DNA of 41,445 bases, taken from Chloroflexota bacterium. GTDB taxonomy: Bacteria > Chloroflexota > Anaerolineae > UBA4142 > SHND01. The notes beneath the pieces are model-generated. The model saw nothing but the letters and a program-made list of their open reading frames with translations, was not told the origin of the DNA and ran no database searches. Each line of letters begins with the position of its first letter. Position 1 is the stretch's first letter. Below, one piece after another: positions 1 to 7,395 of this stretch. The position numbers and the translations under genes were made by a program. Location: the NCBI GenBank assembly GCA_016209205.1, contig JACQWQ010000205.1:1-41445 (forward strand), read 5' to 3'.

Positions 1-1181
1 TCCAATAACCGTCCGATGGCGACGAGCTCGCGCGAACGTCCGCGAAAAACTTGGGGCGGTGGAATGCGCGGGTCAAACTCGCGACGCGGCGCGACTTGGA
101 AAATTTCCGCAGCGCCTGCCGCCACGCGGATTCCTGTTGGCGACGCCAGCGCGGTGTACAAAACGGGGATGCCCAAACAAAACGCGCGCAGGTCAATCGT
201 TCCGCCGTCACTCAAAGCCGTGCGCATCAAATTTTCATCGTCCCACAACGCGCGCCGCGCCTGCCACAATGCGCGTTCCACCGTTTCGCCTTGCGCGAGA
301 TGCAAATACAAAAACTCCGAAAACCGCAGCGCCGCTATTTCGGGCACCTCGAGCTGCATGCCCAGCGCGTACGGCACGCCCGCGCGCGCCAACGAGTACG
401 CCAGATTGGACGCGGTCGAATCGTTCGACGCGGACGCGTCGAGCGCCATCGCCGTCTCGCACGAATTGAAATACACCATAAAGAGTTTATCGCGCGCGGG
501 CGCAATGACTTGTGCCGCGTCCACGCTGTGCCCCTGCGCGAGCGCGTCCTCGAACAAGAGCTGCGCGCCTTGCGGCGTCGCCGTGCCGTGTCCGAGAAAA
601 TGTAAAATCGCGGGCGGCGCGACGCGCGTCAATGCTTTGTGCAGTTCGTCGCGCGTCGGCGGTTTGACAAAGGTAACGTGAAACGCGGCGTTCGCTTTGT
701 CAAATGCCGCGCGCACATTGGCGCGTTCACGCGCCACATTCAACGCGACGACGGGCGCGCCGTTCGGATACAACAGCGGGTCGCTCGCGACGACCAACAC
801 ATTGCCCGCCGCGTGCGCATTTGCGTTGAACGCCACACGCTGCGCGGCGGGTAACCCGCGCGTCAGCGGCGCAGCGAGCGCAAGATACGCTTGCCCGTCG
901 TAGAGATATTCCCACGGCACGCGCTGCAATGCCGCGTCGGGGATGACGAGCAGCAGCGCGTGGGTCGCAGGCGTCGCGGCAGAGTCTGCCCATGCGCGCG
1001 CCGCCAACGAATCGGGGGCAAACAGCGCGCGATACAAGCGTTGTCCGTATGGCTGCGGATCGTACGCCGCCAGCGGATCATCGCGTTTCAAAACAATTTC
1101 GGCGGCGGCAAACGAATGGCTGTCCGCGCCGTCTACCTGCACGAGAACCTGTTCACTGCGTTGCGTCAGAGTCAATTCCAT
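1..1181 (-). CDS. CHAT-domain protein, start of a STAND-type ATPase (partial, 3' end outside window)
   Basis: Open from an ATG at 1181 to the window edge, about 393 residues with no stop. The N-terminal part has the phrase LLVIPDAALQRVPWEYLYDG, typical of the region before a CHAT (caspase HetF-associated with TPRs) protease domain. The catalytic pair is visible: His198 in FLGHGTATP and Cys241 in YFNSCETAMA. At about residue 380 the sequence runs into FRGRSRELVAIGRLL, which resembles the F-x-GR-x-x-EL entry of a STAND/NACHT/AAA ATPase module. The downstream half is therefore probably an NTPase with repeats, but it lies outside the window. CHAT proteins are known or suspected proteases in bacterial conflict and cell-death systems; substrate and trigger cannot be seen here. 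A ribosome site AAGGA lies about 10 bases before the ATG. It is divergent from the alkyltransferase-like gene, 56 bp away. Confidence 0.85.
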   Translation of the reverse strand, partial: MELTLTQRSEQVLVQVDGADSHSFAAAEIVLKRDDPLAAYDPQPYGQRLYRALFAPDSLAARAWADSAATPATHALLLVIPDAALQRVPWEYLYDGQAYLALAAPLTRGLPAAQRVAFNANAHAAGNVLVVASDPLLYPNGAPVVALNVARERANVRAAFDKANAAFHVTFVKPPTRDELHKALTRVAPPAILHFLGHGTATPQGAQLLFEDALAQGHSVDAAQVIAPARDKLFMVYFNSCETAMALDASASNDSTASNLAYSLARAGVPYALGMQLEVPEIAALRFSEFLYLHLAQGETVERALWQARRALWDDENLMRTALSDGGTIDLRAFCLGIPVLYTALASPTGIRVAAGAAEIFQVAPRREFDPRIPPPQVFRGRSRELVAIGRLL

Positions 1182-1222
1182 TTTGTCCAGTCCTTTTTCA
1201 AATAACACAAGAAACCTACACT

Positions 1223-1231
1223 TGGTATAAT
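1223..1231 (+). promoter_or_regulatory. Extended -10 promoter for the alkyltransferase-like gene, probably leaderless
   Basis: TGGTATAAT is an extended -10 (TGn plus consensus TATAAT at 1226-1231). Only six bases separate it from the ATG at 1238, so the expected transcription start falls on or next to the A of the start codon. No Shine-Dalgarno site fits in that space. No good -35 is seen 16-18 bases upstream. Confidence 0.6.
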
Positions 1232-1237
1232 CCCCGC

Positions 1238-1612
1238 ATGGACAAACTCAATCCCTTTCAAACCCGCGTGCTCGAAATCGTCCGCGCCATTCCGCGCGGC
1301 AATGTGTTGACGTACGGACAGGTCGCGTTACTTGCCGGTGCGCCACGCGGCGCGCGACAGGTCGGACGCATTTTGTACGCGCGCGGGCGTACGGTGCCGT
1401 GGCAGCGCGTCGTCAATCGCTACGGCGGACTTTCGACCTACAAAGTCGGCAGCGGGCACGAACAGCGCGCGTTGTTGGAAAAAGAAGGCGTGACGTTTAC
1501 AAAAGACGGCACGGTGGATTTACAAAAACACCAGTGGCGTCCCGGCGCGCACACCGTTGAAAAATTGCGACTGCCTGAAAATGTTGTTTTCGAAATGAAC
1601 ACGAAAATGTAG
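1238..1612 (+). CDS. atl: Alkyltransferase-like protein (ATL, MGMT family without the acceptor cysteine)
   Basis: 124 residues. The fold signature of the O6-alkylguanine transferase DNA-binding domain is clear: IPRGNVLTYGQVA (18-30), RQVGRIL (40-46), then VPWQRVVNRYGG. In true MGMT proteins the equivalent motif is PCHRV with an alkyl-accepting Cys; here Trp55 replaces it, the hallmark of ATL proteins such as E. coli YbaZ. Known ATLs bind O6-alkylguanine without repairing it and hand the lesion to nucleotide excision repair. A C-terminal extension of about 35 residues (after LLEKEGV) is typical of this clade. The gene has its own promoter overlapping the start. Its UAG stop is contributed by the first bases of a REP-like element. 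Confidence 0.88.
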   Translation: MDKLNPFQTRVLEIVRAIPRGNVLTYGQVALLAGAPRGARQVGRILYARGRTVPWQRVVNRYGGLSTYKVGSGHEQRALLEKEGVTFTKDGTVDLQKHQWRPGAHTVEKLRLPENVVFEMNTKM

Positions 1613-1669
1613 TAACGAATTTATTCGTTCGTCCCAGTGTCGCGCGCAAACGATTGAAATCGTTACTAC
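1609..1669. repeat. GTAG...CTAC REP pair (BIME-like), 61 bp, family TAACGA
   Basis: The element begins GTAGTAACGAATTTATTCGT, where AACGAA/TTCGTT forms the first hairpin. It has a GC-rich spacer and ends with the hairpin AACGATTGAAATCGTT followed by ACTAC. The foot tetranucleotide GTAG at the left and CTAC at the right matches the organisation of two inverted REPs. Bases 1610-1612 (TAG) are the stop codon of the preceding gene, and the next codon is TAA. Related copies lie at 10007-10027 (single) and 20256-20309 (pair). Confidence 0.75.
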
Positions 1670-1680
1670 GAATGCGCAAG

Positions 1681-1908
1681 CTATTCTTTTTGTATTTTGA
1701 GCGGCGCAAACCAATGAATGTACCCGCAATGCGCGCAGACGGCGCACGTCGCGCTTGGATTCGCCCAATCCAAATTGAAAAAAGTGGCGAGCGATGTATT
1801 CAACTGCGCTTGCCGCTGCCAGAACTCTTGTCCCCCGCAAACGTGACAGCGCAGCGGTTTCCCCAGTACCTCGACCTGTTGCGGTTCTTGTTCTCCAAAA
1901 AGCCCCAT
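1681..1908 (-). CDS. Small zinc-ribbon protein
   Basis: 75 residues with two Cys pairs, CHVCGG (21-26) and CAVCAHCGYIHWF (55-67), spaced as in a treble-clef or zinc-ribbon fold. A ribosome site GGAGGA lies just before the ATG. It is a soluble protein with no signal peptide. Similar stand-alone ribbons are often annotated as nucleic-acid-binding zinc ribbon proteins, but no specific partner is evident. It is the last gene of the leftward run, 14 bases after the DUF763 gene, so cotranscription is likely. Confidence 0.65.
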   Translation of the reverse strand: MGLFGEQEPQQVEVLGKPLRCHVCGGQEFWQRQAQLNTSLATFFNLDWANPSATCAVCAHCGYIHWFAPLKIQKE

Positions 1909-1922
1909 GTTTCCTCCAACGT

Positions 1923-3125
1923 TTATTTCACCCCAAATTCCTTTTGCAAGCGTTTCAGCGCATCCATTTTCTCGCGGTCGCCCATTTTCGCTTTTTCGAC
2001 TGCCGTGTGCAAGATGTGAATGGAACGATCGTACGTCACGCGATCCACCGCGTACGGAATTTTGTCTTTGCCGCCGTGCGCGAACGAAAAACGCGCGGGG
2101 TCGGTGAATGACGGTTTTGCGCCATACACAATTTCGCTCAACAACGCGAGCGCGCGAATGGTTTTCGGGCCCACGTTTTTCACGCCGAGCAATTGTTCAA
2201 AATTTTGCGGCTGTGTTTCGTACGCGGCTTCGAACGCGGTCGCGATACGGTCGGGATTCAAATCGCGCGCAAGAATGGAATGATGGGCGGGCAAATCGAG
2301 CGCGGGTAATTCTTTACTTGCGCGGATGAGTTCAGCGGGCGCAATTTCGTGTTGCGGTTCGAACGTGCGTTGAATCTTTTTCAATTCTTGCAGCGTCTTC
2401 CACGGTTTTTCGAGTGACAATTGCACGCTCGCCTCGCGCGCTTTATCCGATTCGTGCGCGGTCATGTTCAATGGCGTCGTCGTGTCCGCCGTAATTATTC
2501 CCGCGTGCGGCTCGTCTACAAAATCCTCCACCGTTTCACTCAGCCAATGATAACGCCGCGCAAACCCGTTCGCTTCATTCATCCCCTGTTGAATCACCGC
2601 CCAACGCCCTTCGCGGTCGAACAAAAACGAGTGATGATAAATTTGGTAACCGTCTTGCAGCGCGGCGACACGTCAACACGCATACTGCCGGTCGAGTCGC
2701 GTGGTGCGTGTTGACGTGTCGGTGTTGTCCACTTTCGCGCTCATGCGGCTCGCGTAAACCAAGCCGCTCGGCGAAATTTTCAAATCATTGCCGCGCGCTT
2801 CAATTTCGCCCGGCGTTTTGCGCGAAGCGCCGCCTTTGCCGCCCGCGATGTATAAACCCGTTTCGTGCCAAATCGGTTTCCACGCTTCTTTGAGCGCGCC
2901 GCACACCACCGTCGTCACGCCGCTCGAATGCCAATCGTAGCCGAGCACACAGCCGAACGCCTGAAACCAATACGGGTCGGACAAACGCCGCATCAATTCG
3001 ACGGCGCCATATTCTTGAATGATCGCAAGCGAAATTTCGCGCGCCAGTTTCGTCATGCGTTGAAACAAATACGCGGGCGCTTTGCCGCCGTGCAAAGGCA
3101 AATGCGCGGTGCCGACGCGTGCCAT
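1923..3125 (-). pseudogene. DUF763 family protein, interrupted by an in-frame UGA inside a 54-bp palindrome
   Basis: The N-terminal half (ATG at 3125, 150 codons) carries the family hallmarks HLPLHGGKAP, RRLSDPYWFQAFGCVLGYDWHSSGVTT and GGKGGASRKTP. It reads into a 54-bp inverted repeat at 2667-2720 and meets UGA at 2675-2673. The same frame resumes immediately after the repeat as ALQDGYQIYHHSFLFD and continues through LLGVKNVGPKTIRALALLSE to the stop at 1923. Removing the 54 bp gives one unbroken protein of 382 residues, the usual DUF763 length. DUF763 is a conserved family without a settled function, and the VKNVGPKTIRAL stretch resembles a helix-hairpin-helix DNA-binding motif. The ATG overlaps the stop of the upstream reductase (TAATG). 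Either this is a recent inactivation or a readthrough/bypass case; UGA is an ordinary stop in neighbouring genes. Confidence 0.85.
2667..2720. repeat. 54-bp perfect-arm palindromic insertion in the DUF763 gene
   Basis: Arms GACACGTCAACACGCA (2667-2682) and TGCGTGTTGACGTGTC (2705-2720) are perfect reverse complements of 16 bp, separated by a 22-base loop. The length is a multiple of three, so the frame is preserved across it, but the arm read on the minus strand contains UGA. No obvious target duplication was found, and no second copy was seen in the window. Its size matches the REP-pair elements here, although it lacks the GTAG/CTAC feet. Confidence 0.85.
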
Positions 3126-4072
3126 TACGCAGTCCCCTCTTTCGCGCTCTCGCCGCGCGCAAGCAATTCGAACGGCAAAAGGGCATCGTAAATGAATTGA
3201 TGCGTCGGCGTCGTCACATTCACTTCGCGCCCGAGGCGCACGACTGCGCCGCTCCACGCGTCGAGCTCGGAACGTTTACCTTCCATGATGTCGCGCTGCA
3301 AGGAACTCGTTGCGTCCGACGGCAAACTGTCAACGAGGCGCATCCCGTTCGCAACGGCATCGTCGGGCAGGGCAATGCCGCGGGCGCGCGCCACGTCAAA
3401 AATTTCGCCCATGGCTTGTTCGAGCAAAGCGCGCATTTCACGGTCACTGCGCAAAACGCCCGCCGGGACGCGCGTGAGCGCGCCGACGCCGCCGAATGCG
3501 ACGACGAACAAGAATTTGTTCCACAGCGCGACATGAATGTCACGCGGAATTTCACACGGCACGCCCGCGTCGCGGAACGCGTCGCGCAAGCGTTCGAGCC
3601 GCGCGCTGGGACGATTGTCCAATTCGCCGAACGCGATCAACGGTTCAAACCCCGCGTGCTTGATGTGCCCCGGCGCGGTGATGAAACTGACGATGCGCGC
3701 CATGCCGCCGACCGCGTGCGCTGTGCCCAAAACGGACGCGATTTGAAACGGCGCTTCGACGCCGTTTTGCAACGGCGCCACGCACGTTTCTTGGCGCATC
3801 ATTCCGCGCATGGATTCGGCGGCAGCAAGCACATCCCAAGTTTTCACGCCGAGAATGACGGCATCCACACTGCCGGCTTGAGCAGGGTCGTCAGTCGCCT
3901 CAATCGGATTCAATACGAACTGCTCGGTAGGCGTTTCGAGGTGCAAACCGTTTGCGCGCATGGCTTGAAGGTGCGCGCCCCGCGCGATAAAAACGACCTC
4001 CTGCCCTCGACGCGCGAGCATCGCGCCGAAATAACCGCTTGCCCCGCCCGTCCCAAAAACTGCAATACGCAT
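3125..4072 (-). CDS. 2-dehydropantoate 2-reductase family (PanE/ApbA-like)
   Basis: 315 residues from the ATG at 4072, which overlaps the glcE stop by one base (TGATG) and so suggests coupled translation. The N-terminal NAD(P)-binding motif is MRIAVFGTGGASGYFG, aligned to GAGAIGGYFG of PanE with Ser12 in place of one glycine. VILGVKTWD carries the usual VK-T/A-x-D motif, and ALWNKFLFVVA corresponds to the W-K-L motif opening the C-terminal helical domain. The family reduces ketopantoate for pantothenate synthesis, but many members reduce other 2-oxoacids. Next to glycolate-oxidase-type subunits, a 2-oxoacid role is plausible. It is placed between glcE and DUF763 in the same leftward run. Confidence 0.75.
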   Translation of the reverse strand: MRIAVFGTGGASGYFGAMLARRGQEVVFIARGAHLQAMRANGLHLETPTEQFVLNPIEATDDPAQAGSVDAVILGVKTWDVLAAAESMRGMMRQETCVAPLQNGVEAPFQIASVLGTAHAVGGMARIVSFITAPGHIKHAGFEPLIAFGELDNRPSARLERLRDAFRDAGVPCEIPRDIHVALWNKFLFVVAFGGVGALTRVPAGVLRSDREMRALLEQAMGEIFDVARARGIALPDDAVANGMRLVDSLPSDATSSLQRDIMEGKRSELDAWSGAVVRLGREVNVTTPTHQFIYDALLPFELLARGESAKEGTA

Positions 4073-5334
4073 CAGATCCCTCCCACAAAACGTCCCGGAT
4101 TCAAAATGTTGTTTGGATCGAATTTGCGTTTGATGGACTGCATCAATTTCAACGCCGCGCCCGTGTCGTCCCACGCGTTGATGTTTTTCCTCAAGGTTGA
4201 CGGCGCGCGTTCGACGACGACGTGTCCGTGCAATTCATGTACTTGTGCGCGCAGTTTTGAAACGAACGCTTCGAGCGCCGCGTCGTCGCCGTTCACCGCT
4301 GCGTAAATGGACGCGAGGGCGGCGTGCGCAAAAATGCGCGGCGGCGCGAGTTTTTGCGCGTGGGCGGCGTCGAACGCGACGCGCAGCGCGTTTGCCAATG
4401 TTTGCGGTGGAATGCTCATGCGGACGCACAACGCGTCGGGCGACGTTTCGCGCAGCGTCGCGGGTAAATCCGCGATGGCGCGCCACAACGCGTTCGTGTC
4501 AGCCAACGCGTCGGTGGAACGCGCGCCGGTTTCGTCGGCAACGTGCGCGACCAAATCGCGCGTCGCCGCCATCGTCGCTTTCGAACCGCCGAAACGCGCG
4601 GCGACAAACCAGTTGCCAATCGTGTTGGGCAAAACTTGACGCGCCGTGCTGGCATCCAACAATTCAATCGCCAGCGGCGGGGTGGTGAGACTCCAAATCT
4701 TTGGAACCGCCGCGCACGCGTTTTGCAAAGCGTCGAACGCGAGCCACATCGAAAGTTCGGCGGGCGGTTTCGGAAATACTTTGAACGTGGCTTCCACCAT
4801 TATCCCCAGGGTCCCCAGCGCCCCAACTTGTACCTTGTGCAATTCATAGCCCGCGACATTTTTTACCACTTTACTCCCGGCTTTGATGATGTGTCCGTCC
4901 ACCGTCGCAAATTTGTTGCCGAGCATGTAATCGCGCGCGGGACCGTAGCGCAAGCGCAGCGTACCATTCGCACCCGCTGCCAGTACGCCGCCAATCGTCG
5001 CGCGGGTGGGGTGCGGCACGTCAATCGGCAAGAATTGTCCGTTCTCGCCCAACACGCGTTCGATGTTCGCGAGCGTCATCCCCGCGCCGACGGTGATGGT
5101 CAAATCGTCGAACGCATATTCGACAACTTGGTTCAAGTTGCGTGTTTGCAGGACAGCATCGTAACGTGCAGGCGTGTTGCCAAGATGTTGCAACGTGCCG
5201 CCGCCCCATGGAATCACCGCGCATTTTTCTGCATTGCATTGCGCGAGAATCTGCGCGAGTTCGTTCGCATCGCGCGGTTCGTAAATCGTTTGCGGCTTTA
5301 GTCCAGCGATGGTGAATGTGTTGAGGTCAGTCAT
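4072..5334 (-). CDS. glcE: GlcE-like FAD-binding subunit of glycolate/2-hydroxyacid oxidase
   Basis: 420 residues with a PCMH-type FAD-binding domain. VIPWGGGTLQHLG (about 40-52) is the pyrophosphate-binding loop, followed by TVGAGMTLANIE, GGVLAAGANGTLRLRYGPARDYMLG and KVVKNVAGYELHKVQVGALGTLG. The C-terminal part is divergent, as in GlcE, and ends FDPNNILNPGRFVGG. Known GlcE works with GlcD and the Fe-S subunit GlcF to oxidise glycolate to glyoxylate. GlcD is just upstream, but no GlcF is in the window. It overlaps the panE-like gene by one base. Confidence 0.82.
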   Translation of the reverse strand: MTDLNTFTIAGLKPQTIYEPRDANELAQILAQCNAEKCAVIPWGGGTLQHLGNTPARYDAVLQTRNLNQVVEYAFDDLTITVGAGMTLANIERVLGENGQFLPIDVPHPTRATIGGVLAAGANGTLRLRYGPARDYMLGNKFATVDGHIIKAGSKVVKNVAGYELHKVQVGALGTLGIMVEATFKVFPKPPAELSMWLAFDALQNACAAVPKIWSLTTPPLAIELLDASTARQVLPNTIGNWFVAARFGGSKATMAATRDLVAHVADETGARSTDALADTNALWRAIADLPATLRETSPDALCVRMSIPPQTLANALRVAFDAAHAQKLAPPRIFAHAALASIYAAVNGDDAALEAFVSKLRAQVHELHGHVVVERAPSTLRKNINAWDDTGAALKLMQSIKRKFDPNNILNPGRFVGGI

Positions 5335-5384
5335 AAGAATATCTCACGCAGAGACGCAGAGGCGCAGAGAAAACTGGTTACTGG

Positions 5385-5525
5385 TTACTCACTCATGTTA
5401 CGCACTTTGCCTACAAAAAGGCATCTTTGACAGGATTTACAGGATTAACAGGATGCAAAAAATAATCCTGTAAATCTTGTTAATCCTGTCTAAATGCTCT
5501 TCTGGCTGCGTAACGTGAGTTACTC
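5385..5525. repeat. Nested inverted repeat filling the glcE-glcD gap (MITE-like)
   Basis: The 202-base gap between glcE and glcD holds an inner imperfect hairpin. One arm, GACAGGATTTACAGGATTAA (from 5429), pairs with the complementary stretch ending at 5490 (ATCCTGTAAATCTTGTTAAT...). An outer imperfect pair flanks it: ACTCATGTTACGCA (left) and TGCGTAACGTGAGT (right). The rest of the gap (5335-5384) has a short purine-rich run, CACGCAGAGACGCAGAGGCG. No gene was seen in it. Confidence 0.6.
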
Positions 5526-5536
5526 AATACTGATTC

Positions 5537-6988
5537 TCAAATCCACACATCCGTGTTTCCGGCAATTGCCGTGGAAAGTTTTGAACGCGCGACTTCGCCG
5601 CATTTGGATCCTTGCGGGAGCATTTTGCAAGGATTCAAAATCCGCGTGGGCGCAATCGCGTCGCGCAGTTTGGCTTGCGCGTCCAAATCCTTTTTTTCAA
5701 ACAGCAACGGCATGTAATCCAATTTTTCCAAACCGACGCCGTGCTCGCCGCTAATCGTGCCGCCGACCGCGACGCACAATTTCAAAATTTCGCCGCCGAT
5801 CTCTTTGACGCGTTCCAACGCGCCGGGTTCACGCGCGTCGAACAAAATGTTCGGGTGCAAATTGCCGTCGCCCGCGTGCAGCACATTCGCGATGGTGACG
5901 TTGTATTTTTTCGCGATTTCGTCCTGGCGCTGCAAAATGTACGGCAGTTTGGAACGCGGCACGACGCCGTCTTGAATGTAATAATTCGGCGCAAGACGCC
6001 CCAACGCGCCGAGCGCGGTCTTGCGCGCTTTCCACAAATCCGCGCGTTCCTGTTCGTTTTTCGCAATGCGCACTTGCCGCGCGCCGTATTCGACGCAAAA
6101 GTCGGCGAGCATTTGTTGTAGTTCGTCAATGCCCGCCTTCGGTCCGTCCACTTCGATGAGCAGCACCGCGTCCGCGTCGAGCGGCAAGCCGATGTTGTAG
6201 GCGGCTTCCACCGCGCGAATCGTCGTGCCGTCAATCATTTCAATCGCGGCGGGAATCACGCCCGCGCCAATCACGCCGCTGACGGTGCGCGACGCTTGTT
6301 CGATGGTGTTGAAAATCGCGAGCAGCGTGCGCGTGGCTTCGGGCAGCGGCATGATGCGTACGAGAATTTTGGTAATGATGCCGAGCGTGCCTTCGCTGCC
6401 AATGAACGCAGCGACGAGGTCGTAACCCTGTTCGTCCGGTGCTTTGCCGCCGAGCCACAAAATTTCACCGGCTTCCAACACGACTTCCAACCCTAACACA
6501 TGATTCGCGGTGACGCCGTACAACAAACAATGCGGACCGCCCGAGTTGTTCGCGACGTTGCCGCCGATGCTGCACGCGGCTTGCGACGACGGGTCGGGCG
6601 CGTAAAAGTATTTGTATGGCGCGAGCGCGGTGGACACATCCAAATTGATAACGCCGGGCTCGACGAGCGCGGTGCGATTCTCCAGATCAATTTCCAGAAT
6701 TTTGTTCATGCGCGCGAACGCGATCATGATGCCGCCCGCAATCGGCGTAATCGCGCCGCACAAGCCCGTGCCCGAGCCGCGCGGGACGATTGCCATGCCG
6801 TAGCGTCGCGCGATTTTGATGATCTCGCTGATCTGCTGTGTCGTTTCGGGCAAGACGACAATGTCGGGCGTCGCCATGTTGTTGGAACCGTCATACGAAT
6901 AGACGCGCAAATCATCGGGCTGCCACAACACGCTGCGCGCGCCGAGCAGTTTTTGTAATTCTTGAACGGCAGGGGAAAGTGGATTCAT
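5537..6988 (-). CDS. glcD: GlcD-like FAD-linked 2-hydroxyacid oxidase subunit
   Basis: 483 residues, the usual length for GlcD/FAD-linked oxidases. The FAD-binding domain shows VPRGSGTGLCGAITPIAGG (about 70-88) and CSIGGNVANNSGGPHCLLYG. The C-terminal domain has the family signatures VLHAGDGNLHPNILFD and GTISGEHGVGLEKLDYM. The protein oxidises glycolate or D-lactate-type 2-hydroxyacids with FAD; exact substrate is not decidable. It ends with an unusual short tail (SKLSTAIAGNTDVWI). Upstream of the ATG the sequence turns at once into short tandem repeats with no clear Shine-Dalgarno site, so initiation signals are unclear. Confidence 0.88.
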   Translation of the reverse strand: MNPLSPAVQELQKLLGARSVLWQPDDLRVYSYDGSNNMATPDIVVLPETTQQISEIIKIARRYGMAIVPRGSGTGLCGAITPIAGGIMIAFARMNKILEIDLENRTALVEPGVINLDVSTALAPYKYFYAPDPSSQAACSIGGNVANNSGGPHCLLYGVTANHVLGLEVVLEAGEILWLGGKAPDEQGYDLVAAFIGSEGTLGIITKILVRIMPLPEATRTLLAIFNTIEQASRTVSGVIGAGVIPAAIEMIDGTTIRAVEAAYNIGLPLDADAVLLIEVDGPKAGIDELQQMLADFCVEYGARQVRIAKNEQERADLWKARKTALGALGRLAPNYYIQDGVVPRSKLPYILQRQDEIAKKYNVTIANVLHAGDGNLHPNILFDAREPGALERVKEIGGEILKLCVAVGGTISGEHGVGLEKLDYMPLLFEKKDLDAQAKLRDAIAPTRILNPCKMLPQGSKCGEVARSKLSTAIAGNTDVWI

Positions 6989-7200
6989 AATTGGAGATTA
7001 GAGATTGGAGATTGAGCGATGGAGAGATGGAGTGATGGAGCGATGGAGTGCGATAGTGCGATAGTGCGATAGTGCAGTAGTGCGATAGTGCGATAGTGCG
7101 ATAGTGCAGTAGTGCGATAGTGTCTTGGTGATTAGCGATATGCGATATGCGATATGCGATTCGCGATTTGCCATCCGCTAGCTGCTATCCGCCATCAGCG
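6989..7200. repeat. Short tandem-repeat array between glcD and the M23 gene pair
   Basis: Degenerate 7-8 base units: TTGGAGAT/TAGAGAT near 6991-7015, GATGGAGT near 7018-7050, then an ordered block at 7050-7121. That block is (GCGATAGT)x3 plus GCAGTAGT, repeated twice as a 32-bp higher-order unit. It is followed by GCGATAT heptamers at 7135-7165. The remaining part to 7319 carries no gene that I can support. Confidence 0.85.
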
Positions 7201-7319
7201 AGAATTATACATCAGTCGCGCGACGACGGGCGTAGCTGCAAAAGGTTGTCGAAAGATATTCGAAAGGTTATGGAATGGTTTAAAAATGTGAAATGCGCGA
7301 GAATTTCAAGGTTGGGCTA

Positions 7320-7347
7320 TTGATAATCAAAAAAAATGTTCTATACT
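7320..7347 (+). promoter_or_regulatory. Promoter of the PsbP-like/M23 pair
   Basis: TTGATA (7320-7325) and TATACT (7342-7347), separated by 16 bases. The expected start near 7354 leaves a 40-base leader with the ribosome site GGGAGGG before the ATG at 7396. Confidence 0.55.
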
Positions 7348-7395
7348 CTTGGCGCATACGTATTCGTCAAAGCAAAAAAATTTTGGGAGGGTAAA

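Noticed and set aside
16..681. Long plus-strand open frames at the left end (221 and 184 residues)
   Set aside because: Arg/Ala-rich shadow translations of the CHAT gene on the minus strand, which has the catalytic motifs.
2673..2720. Selenocysteine insertion at the DUF763 UGA
   Set aside because: The UGA lies in the 3' arm of a hairpin that is itself an insertion, not before a SECIS-like loop, and DUF763 has no Cys/Sec at that position.
3119..4306. 395-residue plus-strand open frame
   Set aside because: Shadow of the panE-like and glcE genes; composition rich in Arg/His with no domain.
7050..7165. CRISPR array
   Set aside because: Units are 7-8 bases without unique spacers; this is a simple tandem array.
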